The translations under genes were made by a program, and so were the position numbers. The notes under the pieces are model-generated. The model searched no databases. It was not told the DNA's origin and saw only the letters and a list, made by a program, of their open reading frames with translations. A stretch of 64,000 nucleotides of DNA from Holophagaceae bacterium (GTDB lineage Bacteria; Acidobacteriota; Holophagae; Holophagales; Holophagaceae): NCBI GenBank assembly GCA_016722505.1, contig JADKJH010000001.1, positions 620,001-684,000 of the forward strand, read 5' to 3'. Position 1 is the first letter of the stretch, and each line of letters begins with the position of its first letter. Shown here one piece after another: positions 36,103 through 44,690 of the stretch.

Positions 36103-36270
36103 GCCAAATTATAAATGTTATTAATAGGATAATTAAAAAATATTAAAAAAAATATTTGAAATATTTTAATGACAATAATGTAACAATTATTGACAAAATA
36201 AATTATAACATTATTTAAATAATGAACTAAATTTTTCAATATTTATTAATAATTTACAATAATTTAGTTA
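36103..36270. other. AT-rich island upstream of comEA
   Basis: About 165 bp of extremely AT-rich sequence (runs such as TTAAAAAAAATATT and TAATTTAC) in an otherwise GC-rich window. It separates the comEA operon from the DUF2891 gene, which ends at 36268. It holds the comEA promoter and is a plausible binding site for a nucleoid protein such as an H-NS/Lsr2-like silencer. Confidence 0.7.
36108..36136 (-). promoter_or_regulatory. Candidate sigma70-type promoter of the comEA operon
   Basis: On the minus strand, a perfect -10 TATAAT (36113-36108) follows TTAATT (36136-36131) with a 17-nt spacer. Transcription would start near 36101, giving a leader of about 40 nt before the AAGGAGG site and ATG 36061. 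Confidence 0.55.
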
Positions 36271-37374
36271 TTCAATGTTCTTGCTTGGTCCCGATCGCGC
36301 TTCGAGCATCTGCACGGCGAAGCTTCCCAGCCAATGCTCACCTTCGTAACTGCCGGAGGAGATGAAGGGCAGGGAATGTCGGGCGTGGGCATCAGCCGTT
36401 TGAAGCAGGGCTTTCCGCCGCGGATACCTTGGGCCGAGAGCCCCGGAAATGGCATAGAGGCACCGGGCACGGCTGAGGTTCAGGCCATCCAGATGGACGA
36501 TCTTGGGATCCGTGCGATCCGAGACTACTGCGGGTGCGAGCACCCCATCCTTCAATAGCTTTGGCAGGAAGACCACCACCCAAAGCCGGAATTCCAGTTT
36601 CGGAAGCACCTTGGCCATGAGGGCGCTTTCCTCCAAGCAAGGCGATAGGAAGTCCTCGCCGCCGGGCTCCCAGCTGATGGGTCCGTTGCGGTCCTTGCCG
36701 TAGTAAGCGCGAGCGCGCTCGATGAGCAACGCCTCCAGGCGGCTGTCTCGAGCCACCCGCGCATAGTCCAGGGAGAGGGAAAGGCTGAACGCGGTGTTGG
36801 GATGCACGCCGGTACGGATGGGGTAGGTCTGCTTGGGGAGAAACTCCATCAAGGCCGCCGCCACGCGGTCTGCCAGAGGTTGGAGGTTGGCGGACCAGCG
36901 CCGTGCGTCGGGCGAATCCCAGGCGCGAAGCTCCGCGGCCAGCTTCAGCAGCCAGGCCCACCCGTAGGTGCGCTCGAAACTCTTGCGGTTGGGCTGGACA
37001 AAGTAGGCCACTTCTAAGGCGATGCGGTCGGGGGCGAGGTTTTCATCCAGGACCGCGCGGATCTCCTTGGCCTCGGGCAACTCTGGGAAATCCCGCAGCA
37101 GCTTCACCAGCATCCAGTGTCCGTGCACCGAGGAATGCCAATCGAAGCACCCGTAGAAGGCCGGATGGAGGGCTTTCGGGGACCGGACTTCCTCGGCGCC
37201 ATTCATCACGTGGTCCAGCTTGTTCGGGTATTCCTGGCGCACGCACTTCAGGGCAAGCTTCGCGAAATGGGAGGCCCCCGCCGCGTCCAGTTTCAACTCG
37301 GATTCGGGTGTATTCGCTTGAAGAGCCAGGGCCGGGACCGCGTAAAACAACGCCTTAGTGAATGGCATACCCAT
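36268..37374 (-). CDS. DUF2891 family exported protein
   Basis: 368 residues with a probable signal peptide (MGMPFTKALFYAVPALALQA). The body shows the DUF2891 features: HPAFYGCFDWHSSVHGHWML near residue 75, SFERTYGWAWLLKLA, HPNTAFSLSLSLDYAR and a GGEDFLSPCLEE segment. The helical, aromatic-lined sequence resembles alpha/alpha-barrel carbohydrate enzymes, but no function is assigned to the family. AGGAGG lies 4 nt before ATG 37374. It is a separate unit between the AT-rich island and the serine block. Confidence 0.88.
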   Translation of the reverse strand: MGMPFTKALFYAVPALALQANTPESELKLDAAGASHFAKLALKCVRQEYPNKLDHVMNGAEEVRSPKALHPAFYGCFDWHSSVHGHWMLVKLLRDFPELPEAKEIRAVLDENLAPDRIALEVAYFVQPNRKSFERTYGWAWLLKLAAELRAWDSPDARRWSANLQPLADRVAAALMEFLPKQTYPIRTGVHPNTAFSLSLSLDYARVARDSRLEALLIERARAYYGKDRNGPISWEPGGEDFLSPCLEESALMAKVLPKLEFRLWVVVFLPKLLKDGVLAPAVVSDRTDPKIVHLDGLNLSRARCLYAISGALGPRYPRRKALLQTADAHARHSLPFISSGSYEGEHWLGSFAVQMLEARSGPSKNIE

Positions 37375-37458
37375 ATTGCCTCCTGATATCGAGGATTGTA
37401 GGCCGATGGCACCCAGCCGGTTTTGAATATGGAGACTGTGGAATTGAAATCCGCAGGC

Positions 37459-38556
37459 TTACCCATTCTTCCGGACAAACTCCTCCATGAAGTCCACGAG
37501 GGTTTCCACGTCCTTCACGCTCACGGCGTTGTAGGTGCTCACGCGGATGCCGCCGATGTCGCGGTAGCCTTTGAGGCCCACCATGCCGGCCTTCTTGGTT
37601 TCAGTGACGAACGTGGCGGTGAGTTCCTCGGTAGGCATGAAGAAGTCCACGTTCATGACGGAGCGGTCGGCCTTCTCGGTGACGAAGCCTTTGTAGAAGC
37701 CCGGGTGCTTGTCGATGCAGCCGTAGAGCAGGCTGGCCTTCTGCTGATTGTTGGCTTCGATGGCCGAAAGTCCGCCGATGGACTTGTTGTAGGCCAGCAC
37801 GTTGCGCAGGAGGTAGATGCCGAAGGTGGGCGGCGTGTTGTAGAGGCTGTCCTTCTCCGCGTGGATCTTGTAGCGCAGGTAGCTGGGCAGATCCTGGGCC
37901 TCGCACATCTCCAGGAAATCCTCGCGGATGATCGTCACGGTGACGCCGGAAGGACCGAGGTTCTTCTGGGCGCCGGCGTAGATCAGGCCGAAGTTCGACA
38001 CATCAAAGGGCCGCCACATGATGTCCGAGCTCATGTCGCAGACGTAGGGCTTGTCGGTCTTCGGGAACTCCTTCCACTGCGTGCCTTCCACGGTGTTGTT
38101 GGACGTGAAGTGCACGAAACCGCTGTCCTGGCCGATGTTCAGCTCCTCGGCCTTGGGCAGGCGGGCGAATTTCAAATCCTTGCTTGAACCCGCCAGCCGG
38201 ACGTTGTCGCCGCCCACGAGCTTGGCTTCCTTGTAGGCCTTCTCCGCCCAGTTACCCGTGACGATGTAATCCGCCTTGCGGCCATTCCGGAGCAGATTCA
38301 GCGGGATCATGCCGAAGGAGAGGTGCGCGCCGCCCTGGAGCAGCAGCACTTTGAAGTTGCTGGGGATGTTCAGCAGCTCCTTGGTGAGGGCGATGGCTTC
38401 GTTGTGCACCGCCTCGTATTCCTTGGAGCGGTGGCTGACTTCCATGACGGACATGCCCGTTCCGGCGAAGTCGAGCAGCTCATCCTGGGCGCGCTGAAGC
38501 GCGGGCAGTGGCAATCCGGCGGGGCCGGCATAGAAGTTGATCACGCGATGGGTCAT
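37459..38556 (-). CDS. serC: Phosphoserine aminotransferase
   Basis: 365 residues of the class V aminotransferase family. N-terminus VINFYAGPAGLPLPALQRAQ, then SVMEVSHRSKEY, QGGAHLSFGMIPLN and NLGPSGVTVTIIRED around the PLP lysine (AGAQKNLGPSG). It transaminates 3-phosphohydroxypyruvate with glutamate to give phosphoserine, the second step of serine synthesis. ATG 38556 has GGAGG 7 nt upstream; an in-frame codon at 38610 is not used. It is third in the minus-strand order DUF1015, serA, serC; the gap to serA contains a 73-bp palindrome. Confidence 0.97.
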   Translation of the reverse strand: MTHRVINFYAGPAGLPLPALQRAQDELLDFAGTGMSVMEVSHRSKEYEAVHNEAIALTKELLNIPSNFKVLLLQGGAHLSFGMIPLNLLRNGRKADYIVTGNWAEKAYKEAKLVGGDNVRLAGSSKDLKFARLPKAEELNIGQDSGFVHFTSNNTVEGTQWKEFPKTDKPYVCDMSSDIMWRPFDVSNFGLIYAGAQKNLGPSGVTVTIIREDFLEMCEAQDLPSYLRYKIHAEKDSLYNTPPTFGIYLLRNVLAYNKSIGGLSAIEANNQQKASLLYGCIDKHPGFYKGFVTEKADRSVMNVDFFMPTEELTATFVTETKKAGMVGLKGYRDIGGIRVSTYNAVSVKDVETLVDFMEEFVRKNG

Positions 38557-38586
38557 GGGATACCTCCGAGGGTCCAAAAAAGGATT

Positions 38587-38659
38587 ACCGCCAAGTCGCC
38601 AAGACACCAAGAAAGCAAAGATCTTATGTATGTCTTGGCGTCCTTGGCGTCTTGGCGGT
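38587..38659. repeat. Intergenic palindrome built from CGCCAAG words
   Basis: Two near-complementary arms, 38587-38611 and 38634-38659, each composed of repeated CGCCAAG/CTTGGCG words, are separated by a 22-nt AT-richer loop. They pair over about 22 positions with few mismatches. It lies between serA (stop at 38666) and serC. On RNA it would form a long hairpin; there is no T-run directly after it on the minus strand, so a plain terminator is unlikely. Confidence 0.8.
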
Positions 38660-38665
38660 GATATT

Positions 38666-39538
38666 TTACGCTTTGAAATCCGTCAGGATCGCTACCACTT
38701 CGTCGCCGATGCGGCCGAGGTTCTCTTTGGAACTGGCGCCGATGTGGGGCGCCATGAACACGTTGGGGGCCGTGAGCAGGGGGCAGTCCGCCGGGGGCGG
38801 GTCGCTCGGCCACACATCGGTGCCATAGGCCCGTACCTTGCCGCTGGCCAGGGCCGCCGCAAGATCCGCTTCAGCCACGCATTTGCCGCGGCCCGTGTTC
38901 ACGATGATCACGCCGTCCTTCATCTTGGCGAGAAGATCGGCGTTGACCATGCCGCGGGTTTCGTCTGTCAGCGGAGTGTGCATGCTGATGAAATCGGCTT
39001 TGGCGGCAAGATCCTCAAGGCTGACGAGCTTGGCAATGGAGTGTTCCTTGAGAAAGGGATCGTAGGCGATCACCTCCATACCGAAGGCCTGAGCCCGCTT
39101 GGCCACTTCGCTGGCGATGGCGCCGGCGCCGATGAGCCCCAACGTCTTCTTGAAGAGTTCAGTGCGCTTCAGTTCGCTCTTGAGGAACTTGCCCTCCTTC
39201 ATGGAGGTGTGGGCTTCGATGAGGCGAGCCGGAATGGCCACCAGAAAGGCCATGGCCATCTCCGCCACGGCCACGCTGCTGGCCCTGGGTGTATTCACAG
39301 CCTTGATGCCCTTTTCGGCGCACAGATTTTTATCCACGTTGTCCATGCCCACGCCGCCCCGGATGACCAACTTCAGAGCCGGTGCTTGATCCACCAGTTC
39401 CTTGTTGACCTTGGTCTTGGAGCGGACGAGTAGGACCGTTGCATCTTGGAGGCGGGCCATGTCGTCGGTGACTTCGCCAAACTGGGCCAGTCGTTTGGGC
39501 AAGCTGGCGTCAAAGGCATCTGCGATGAGGATCAGCAT
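38666..39538 (-). CDS. serA: D-3-phosphoglycerate dehydrogenase, short form
   Basis: 290 residues, the ACT-less short type. Substrate-binding residues include LVIRGGVGMDNVD; the Rossmann motif is LGLIGAGAIASEVAKRA; the catalytic Arg, Glu and His positions fall in VNTGRGKCV, the following helix and APHIGASSKEN. It oxidises 3-phosphoglycerate to 3-phosphohydroxypyruvate, the first step of serine synthesis. AGGAGG lies 4 nt before ATG 39538. Without the regulatory ACT domain, serine feedback is not expected through the usual route. Membership of the wider 2-hydroxyacid dehydrogenase family is certain; the precise substrate is supported by the serC neighbour. Confidence 0.93.
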   Translation of the reverse strand: MLILIADAFDASLPKRLAQFGEVTDDMARLQDATVLLVRSKTKVNKELVDQAPALKLVIRGGVGMDNVDKNLCAEKGIKAVNTPRASSVAVAEMAMAFLVAIPARLIEAHTSMKEGKFLKSELKRTELFKKTLGLIGAGAIASEVAKRAQAFGMEVIAYDPFLKEHSIAKLVSLEDLAAKADFISMHTPLTDETRGMVNADLLAKMKDGVIIVNTGRGKCVAEADLAAALASGKVRAYGTDVWPSDPPPADCPLLTAPNVFMAPHIGASSKENLGRIGDEVVAILTDFKA

Positions 39539-39598
39539 GGGACCTCCTGGGGTGTATAAATCAGTTCATTAACAGCAAACAGCAATCTGATCGTTTTC

Positions 39599-39632
39599 AA
39601 CTCTCGACTCTCAACTCTTGACTCTCGACTCT
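39599..39632. repeat. Tandem 7-bp repeat, unit NRACTCT
   Basis: Five consecutive heptamers end in ACTCT: AACTCT, CGACTCT, CAACTCT, TGACTCT and CGACTCT. They fill the gap between the DUF1015 gene (ends 39639) and serA (starts 39538). There is no coding potential. Confidence 0.8.
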
Positions 39633-39638
39633 TAACCT

Positions 39639-40877
39639 TCAGTCCTCGTACATCCGCACCAGCAACCCCGAGCGCAACTTGGGTTCGAACCAGGTGGACT
39701 TCGGCGGCATCACTTCACCAGCGTCGGCCACGGACATGAGCTGGGTGAGGGAGGTGGGATACAGCGAGAAGGCGACGGCGTACCCCTCTTTGACCCGGCG
39801 TTCCAGTTCGTCCATGCCACGGATGCCACCCACGAAATCAATGCGTGTATCGGTGCGGGGGTCCTGGATATTGAGGACCGGGGCCAGCAGGTTCTCCTGC
39901 AAGATGCTCACGTCCAGGCCGCGGACGGGATCACCTGCGGGGAAGCTGCCGGGCTTGGCCTTCAACTCGTACCAGGTGCCGCCCAGGTACATCCCGAAGG
40001 TGGTGGGCGCCTGGGGGCTGCGGAGTGTGGCGATGGCCACTTCGAATTTCTCCTTCACTTTCGCGATGAAGGCATCGGGGGTCAGGCCATTCAGATCCTT
40101 CACCACACGGTTGTAATCCATGATCTTGAGCTGGTCGTGGGGAAAAACCACAGCCATGAAACTCTCGTAAGGCTCGTCACCAGCAGCGCCTACAGTGGCC
40201 TTGCGGCGGGCCTGCCCGTAGCGGATGGCGGCGGCGGTGCGGTGATGGCCATCGGCGATATAGAGCGCAGGGACGCCGTTGAACAGGTTCACCAGTTCAC
40301 GGATCAGGGTTTCCTCGCGGATCACCCACACCTTGTGGCCGATGCCATCAGGCGTGACCACGTCGTAGGCCGGCTGGCCCTTCTGCACATCGTTCACGAT
40401 GTGATCGATGTAAGGCACCGCGCGATAGGCCAGAAACACGGGCTCCGCGTTGGCAGCCTGCTCGGTGACGTGGCGGGTGCGGTCGTCCTCTTTGTCCTGG
40501 CGGGTGAACTCATGGCGCTTGATGGCGCCGGTCTCGTACTCCTGCACGGAGCACAAGCCCACGAGCCCAGACTGCACGTGGTCGCCCATGCGCTGCTGGT
40601 AGATGTAGAGGCAGGGCGCGTCCTCATGGATCAGCGTGCCATTTTCGATGAGGCTCATCAGGTTGGACACGCCCTTGGCATAGACCTGATCCGAGTGGAT
40701 GTCCGTCCCATCTGGAAGATCAATTTCAGGGCGGCCGACATGGAGGAAGGAGTGGGGATTGCCCTCCGCCAGTTCCCGAGCTTCCTGGGTGTTCACCACG
40801 TCATAGGGCACGGCCGCCACATCAGCGGCTAGGTCAGGCCGGGGGCGGTAGGCTCGGAAGGGATGCAGCTGCGACAT
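39639..40877 (-). CDS. DUF1015 family protein, serine-pathway associated
   Basis: 412 residues. The family opening HPFRAYRPRPDLAADVAAVPYDVVNTQEARELAEGNPHSFLHV is seen with a short break. Other conserved parts are LYIYQQRMGDHVQSGLVG, KRHEFTRQDKEDDR, and the near-invariant ADGHHRTAAAIRYG. That DGHHR motif recalls the ParB/Srx fold of free-serine kinases such as SbnI/SerK. DUF1015 genes often travel with serA-serC in Acidobacteriota and Clostridia, as here, so a role in serine or phosphoserine metabolism is a fair inference, but no activity is proven to my knowledge. First of the three genes on the minus strand. Confidence 0.9.
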   Translation of the reverse strand: MSQLHPFRAYRPRPDLAADVAAVPYDVVNTQEARELAEGNPHSFLHVGRPEIDLPDGTDIHSDQVYAKGVSNLMSLIENGTLIHEDAPCLYIYQQRMGDHVQSGLVGLCSVQEYETGAIKRHEFTRQDKEDDRTRHVTEQAANAEPVFLAYRAVPYIDHIVNDVQKGQPAYDVVTPDGIGHKVWVIREETLIRELVNLFNGVPALYIADGHHRTAAAIRYGQARRKATVGAAGDEPYESFMAVVFPHDQLKIMDYNRVVKDLNGLTPDAFIAKVKEKFEVAIATLRSPQAPTTFGMYLGGTWYELKAKPGSFPAGDPVRGLDVSILQENLLAPVLNIQDPRTDTRIDFVGGIRGMDELERRVKEGYAVAFSLYPTSLTQLMSVADAGEVMPPKSTWFEPKLRSGLLVRMYED

Positions 40878-40965
40878 GGATACCTGCCTTGGGAAGGGGC
40901 CCGGGACAGGGCCGCACAGATCTCATTATTCACTCAGGCGTGCCGATCCGGTCCATGTCTGTGAC

Positions 40966-40990
40966 AAAAGTCCCATCCCGAACGTGGGAC
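40966..40990 (-). terminator. Rho-independent terminator after the response-regulator gene
   Basis: On the minus strand, GTCCCA (40990-40985) and TGGGAC (40975-40970) enclose a 9-nt loop and are followed by TTTT. It lies 14 nt past the stop of the response-regulator gene at 41004 and before DUF1015. Confidence 0.6.
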
Positions 40991-41003
40991 CGGCACCGCA
41001 ATT

Positions 41004-41753
41004 TCACAGATGGCCCTTTTCTTCTTCTTTGGCGCTCTGCGTCCGGGTGGCTTGATCGGTGATCATCGCTACATTCATGAGCAGTTCGGCCACCGGCAAA
41101 TCAATGATGCGGTCCATGCGGCAAGCCTCTACAAATTCGATTTCCGGATGTTCCCAGGAGAGGATCTCGTAGGCCGCCACGATGCCTTCATGTTCGCGGT
41201 ACGCCGCGCTCACCACTTCGCCCTGACGCAGGTACATCATGCCCACGCGCCCCTTGCTTCTTACCGTCAAGGTGCAGGTCTTCTGTTCCCAATTCAGCAA
41301 TTGGAGAAGGCTGCCAAGGCTGATGCCCTTGACCAGGCCCTCGGCCTTGCGCTGGGCCGCAGCCCGGATTTCTTCCATCAGGACGGACAGCCTGGGGGGT
41401 TTGGACAGGATGCGGATGGCCCCAAGGTTCAGCGCATCCTGGCCCGCTTTGGGTTCCGGCAAGCCTGATACCACCAGCACCGGGATGGAGGGGTACTTGG
41501 CCGTGAGCCGCGTGATGAGTGTGAACCCATCCATGACGGGCATGTTGAGGTCCGTGACCACCACGTCCACATTGTTGGCCTTCAGCGCGTCCAAAGCCTG
41601 CTGCCCGTTTTCAGCCAGCAGGAATTTGAATTCGTGCAAACCACGGAGGCCCGCGCTGTAGAAGCGCAAAGTGCTGACTTCGTCCTCCACGAACAGGACC
41701 GTTTTCAGCTGCGTTTTGTCGGGTTCTGAAGAAGGACTGCGGGGAAGGGCCAT
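41004..41753 (-). CDS. Response regulator with C-terminal DUF4388/PATAN-like domain
   Basis: 249 residues. Residues 17-132 are a receiver domain: FVEDE acidic pocket, phospho-acceptor D68 in VVVTDLNMPVMDG, and the switch K118 in RILSKPP. The C-terminal part (about 140-235) reads GISLGSLLQLLNWEQKTCTLTVRSKGRVGMMYLRQGEVVSAAYREHEGIVAAYEIL, the DUF4388 (PATAN) pattern often found in gliding/twitching and motility regulators of delta-proteobacteria and Acidobacteriota. No histidine kinase is adjacent, so it is an orphan regulator, likely acting by protein-protein contact and not DNA binding. A terminator hairpin follows the gene. Confidence 0.88.
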   Translation of the reverse strand: MALPRSPSSEPDKTQLKTVLFVEDEVSTLRFYSAGLRGLHEFKFLLAENGQQALDALKANNVDVVVTDLNMPVMDGFTLITRLTAKYPSIPVLVVSGLPEPKAGQDALNLGAIRILSKPPRLSVLMEEIRAAAQRKAEGLVKGISLGSLLQLLNWEQKTCTLTVRSKGRVGMMYLRQGEVVSAAYREHEGIVAAYEILSWEHPEIEFVEACRMDRIIDLPVAELLMNVAMITDQATRTQSAKEEEKGHL

Positions 41754-41950
41754 GATGGGAAAAGGTTAACGTGGACGGGAAGAATCTTGCGCTTCAATTC
41801 CCGCGCTCTTCCTTCAATATTTTCAGACCCCGATCTTCGATCGAAGTTCGCCGGACCGTGGGCACCCCCGCTCGGCAATCGCCCATCGAGAATTGGATGC
41901 GGAGAACCTGCTGCTGGTATGACCAGGCTGGTATTGCGAGGAATCAAGAT

Positions 41951-43219
41951 TCAGCGTTCTTTGCCTTTGGGAATCTTTTTCTTGGGGGTGGGTTCGCCGG
42001 CCATCGCTTTCTGAACAGCCTCCAGGTCCAAAGGGTGTTCCTTCATCCATTGATCTGCCCAAGGAGCGACCTTGCCGTCGGCGTAATCGCGCTCTTTCCG
42101 CTTTTGAGCCACCAGGGCCTCGATCACGGCAGTATGGATATCCGACTGCTTGGGTGGGATGTGGCCTTCAAAGATGGGCAGCGCAAAATAATCCAGGACG
42201 GTCCGTTCGACCGGCTTGCCCCAGATGGCATAGGTCCGATCCAGCGGTCCGCCCACGGGCTTGCGGTTGAGATGCTCCCCGTACAAATAATAAAATACGG
42301 CTTCGCCATCGGACCAGTTGCGAAGCACGCCAAAAGCCCCCTTCATCAGTTCATTTTGCAGGGCCAGGTCCAGGGGCTTTTCTGTGCGGAAATCCCATGG
42401 TCCGACATGGGCATGGGCCACGGAGGGATAGCCCACTTCCGTGATCATCACCGGCCGCTTGAATCGCGCCTGGAGCGTCCGCGCCTTGTTCACGATCCAC
42501 CACCATTCGTCCCGGATCTGCTCTGGCGCCGGGTATTCGTCGTACTTGGCGATGGGATCGTAGGTATTGATGCCGATGACATCCAGGCACCCGCCGAAGG
42601 TGAAGCTGTCATGGCTGTCGAAGTTCACGCTGTAGACCACCTTGCCGTGGAACACCTGGTGGACCGCGTCCACCAGAGCGCACCAGCGATCAGGAAAGGG
42701 ATGGGTGCTCGCCATTTCCGTGCCCACGCTGTACCACTCCACGCCGCCCTCCTGGGCCAGCTCGGCGAGATGTACATTGAAAGCCGTGTAGTTCTTCCAC
42801 CAGGCGTCCCAGTCCGTGGGCTTGATGTTGCCGCGCCACCACTTTTCGTTATCGGCTTCGGCCCGGAGGTTGATGGTGGGGAAGAACATCATGCGCAGGC
42901 CGCGGACCTTGGCCTGCCGGAAGGTGCGCAGCAGGGCCTCATCCGTGGGGCTGCTGGTGGGATGGCGGACCACTTCGTTGGAGTCGTAGCGTTCCATGCG
43001 GTAGATCGCCTGGAGGCTCACGCAGGTGGCCCCGGTGGCGGCGATGCGGTCCAGTTCTTCTCGGTAGTCGTAATCCGGGATCCCAGCATAAAGGCCCAGC
43101 ACCATGCCCCGGGGCTGGGGAACCAGACGGTGCTTTTCCCGATGGCGGGAGTAAACCAGGGCGACCGGAAGCGCGAGGACCGCGGTCCAGGCAAGTATTT
43201 TCCTAAGCCGCTGCGTCAA
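41951..43219 (-). CDS. Membrane-anchored GH113-like glycoside hydrolase (TIM barrel)
   Basis: 422 residues with an N-terminal membrane anchor or signal (residues 9-24, ILAWTAVLALPVALVY). The barrel core is that of GH113/clan A endo-mannanase-like proteins: acid/base E168 in VEWYSVGTEMAS and nucleophile E261 in PVMITEVGYPS, at the ends of strands 4 and 7. Aromatic substrate-binding residues include WWRGN and WDAWWKNY. Substrate (beta-mannan or peptidoglycan-like) is not determined. It is followed by a Lys-rich tail (GEPTPKKKIPKGKER). It sits 91 nt downstream of the CorC-like gene on the same strand and may share its transcript. Confidence 0.82.
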   Translation of the reverse strand: MTQRLRKILAWTAVLALPVALVYSRHREKHRLVPQPRGMVLGLYAGIPDYDYREELDRIAATGATCVSLQAIYRMERYDSNEVVRHPTSSPTDEALLRTFRQAKVRGLRMMFFPTINLRAEADNEKWWRGNIKPTDWDAWWKNYTAFNVHLAELAQEGGVEWYSVGTEMASTHPFPDRWCALVDAVHQVFHGKVVYSVNFDSHDSFTFGGCLDVIGINTYDPIAKYDEYPAPEQIRDEWWWIVNKARTLQARFKRPVMITEVGYPSVAHAHVGPWDFRTEKPLDLALQNELMKGAFGVLRNWSDGEAVFYYLYGEHLNRKPVGGPLDRTYAIWGKPVERTVLDYFALPIFEGHIPPKQSDIHTAVIEALVAQKRKERDYADGKVAPWADQWMKEHPLDLEAVQKAMAGEPTPKKKIPKGKER

Positions 43220-43310
43220 AATAACCTCGCCAGTGAGTGGCTGTGCGGCATAAGGGTCCGTAATGGACTACCCAGGAAAGCACTGGTTATTCCATAACGA
43301 TCCCTAAGCA

Positions 43311-44576
43311 TCAGGCCGGTGCTCCAGCCGAACGTTCCACCTTCACTTGAAGGATCCGTGGACCCTTCATGCGTATGACCGTGAGCATCGCGCCTTCGGC
43401 GCCTACCTGGTCACCGGTTTCTGGCACCCGGCCCAATCGGGCCATCACCAGACCCGCTACTGTGTCGAATCCATCGCGTTCAAAGGAAAGCTCCATGCGC
43501 TGCTCCAAATCCTCCACATGGACCTTGCCCGAAACAATGAAGACGCCGGACCCCTGCTCCACGATGTCCGCGGCCCCCTCGTGTTCGTCGCGAATCTCTC
43601 CCACGACTTCTTCCAATAGATCCTCGACAGTCACAAGGCCCGACACGCCTCCGAATTCATCCACCACGATGGCCATTTGAGCGCGGGCCCGCTGCAAATC
43701 CCGCAGCAATACTTCGATGGGCTTGCTCTCAGGCACGAACTGGACAGGCTTCATGAGGCCACGCAAATCCATGCTCTGGGATTCAGAATGCTGCAACAGA
43801 TCCTTCAGCAGCAGCACGCCCACGACCTTGTCAATGCCGCCCTCAAAAAGCGGTATGCGGGAATGGCGGCTTTTCCGGAAGAGGGACCAGGCTTCAGCGG
43901 CTGAAGCTTCAACGGAAAGGGCCACCAACCCAGTCCGGGGTGTCATCACTTCACGCACCACGGTGTCGCCAAAGCTCACGATATTCCGGATGAGCGCGCT
44001 ATCGTTCTCTTCAAGAATGCCTTCGGCCTCGCCTTCCTCCAGCAGCGCTGTCACGGCATCCTCGGTGGCATCCTCATCTTCAGCGTCTCGGGCCTGATCC
44101 TGCTCCTGCCGCTGGCGGTCAAACACAGTGGCAATGGGCGAAACAAAGACCACCAGAATGCGATGGAAGGGCGCATAAAGAGGAAACACCCGGACAATCC
44201 AGGCAGCGGGATTCCGGCAAGTCAAGAGCGTCGGCAGGGCGAAATCAAAGGCCCACAGATATATCAGCGCCGCAGCGGCGAGAGCCCAACCGCCGCCGGG
44301 AAGCTTCCCGAGAAAAGGCCAGATGAACAACAGCACCAGCGCGAGCAGCGTTTGGCTCCACAAACCAAGGCTCATCCCCAACAGGTGGGGCCGCGCCATC
44401 AGGCCTGCCAGCAGCGGGTCTGCGATGGATTTTTCCTCCAGCAGCCGCCGCCGCTGCACCGAAGACAATGAATGAAAGGCGGCCAACAAGGTGGTCATGC
44501 CCGCCCGGTAGACCAGAAGCCCGGCCACGGCAAAGCCTAGCCAGTAATGAAAGTCGCTGCTGCTTGGATCGGTCAC
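43311..44576 (-). CDS. CorC/HlyC-type membrane protein with CBS domain pair
   Basis: 421 residues of the hemolysin/CNNM-like family. N-terminal DUF21-like membrane domain with three to four helices (residues about 10-170), an acidic linker (QDQARDAEDEDATEDAV), a CBS pair (about 190-320; REVMTPRTGLVALSV and LFEGGIDKVVGVLLLKDLL, ...IVVDEFGGVSGLVTVEDLLEEVVGEI), and the CorC_HlyC transporter-associated domain at the end (GSGVFIVSGKVHVEDLEQRM). Such proteins are linked to Mg/Co homeostasis. The membrane domain is weakly conserved. Its gap to the preceding gene contains a composite repeat (44592-44689). Confidence 0.9.
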   Translation of the reverse strand: MTDPSSSDFHYWLGFAVAGLLVYRAGMTTLLAAFHSLSSVQRRRLLEEKSIADPLLAGLMARPHLLGMSLGLWSQTLLALVLLFIWPFLGKLPGGGWALAAAALIYLWAFDFALPTLLTCRNPAAWIVRVFPLYAPFHRILVVFVSPIATVFDRQRQEQDQARDAEDEDATEDAVTALLEEGEAEGILEENDSALIRNIVSFGDTVVREVMTPRTGLVALSVEASAAEAWSLFRKSRHSRIPLFEGGIDKVVGVLLLKDLLQHSESQSMDLRGLMKPVQFVPESKPIEVLLRDLQRARAQMAIVVDEFGGVSGLVTVEDLLEEVVGEIRDEHEGAADIVEQGSGVFIVSGKVHVEDLEQRMELSFERDGFDTVAGLVMARLGRVPETGDQVGAEGAMLTVIRMKGPRILQVKVERSAGAPA

Positions 44577-44591
44577 CTGAGTAGGTTATCA

Positions 44592-44689
44592 GCTATGAGC
44601 TATGAGCTATGAGGGGTGCGCCTTCGGCGCACTAGATGATGCGGCCTTTGGCCGCCGCCTTATTGAACCTCACCACCTCATACCTCATA
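44592..44689. repeat. Composite palindromic island: 7-bp words around two hairpins
   Basis: Three tandem copies of GCTATGA (44592-44612) on the left and two of CCTCATA (44676-44689) on the right are largely complementary. Between them are two perfect hairpins: GTGCGCC-TTC-GGCGCAC (44616-44632) and GCGGCC-TTT-GGCCGC (44641-44655). The element fills the gap between the acyltransferase stop (44691) and the CorC-like gene start. Confidence 0.8.
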
Positions 44690-44690
44690 C

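Noticed and set aside
37423..38187. Plus-strand frame opposite serC
   Set aside because: Antisense of a certain gene.
41771..43297. Long plus-strand open frame (508 codons) opposite the GH113-like gene
   Set aside because: It lies wholly on the complement of a gene with clear active-site motifs; its sequence is low-information His/Gly/Val-rich antisense translation.
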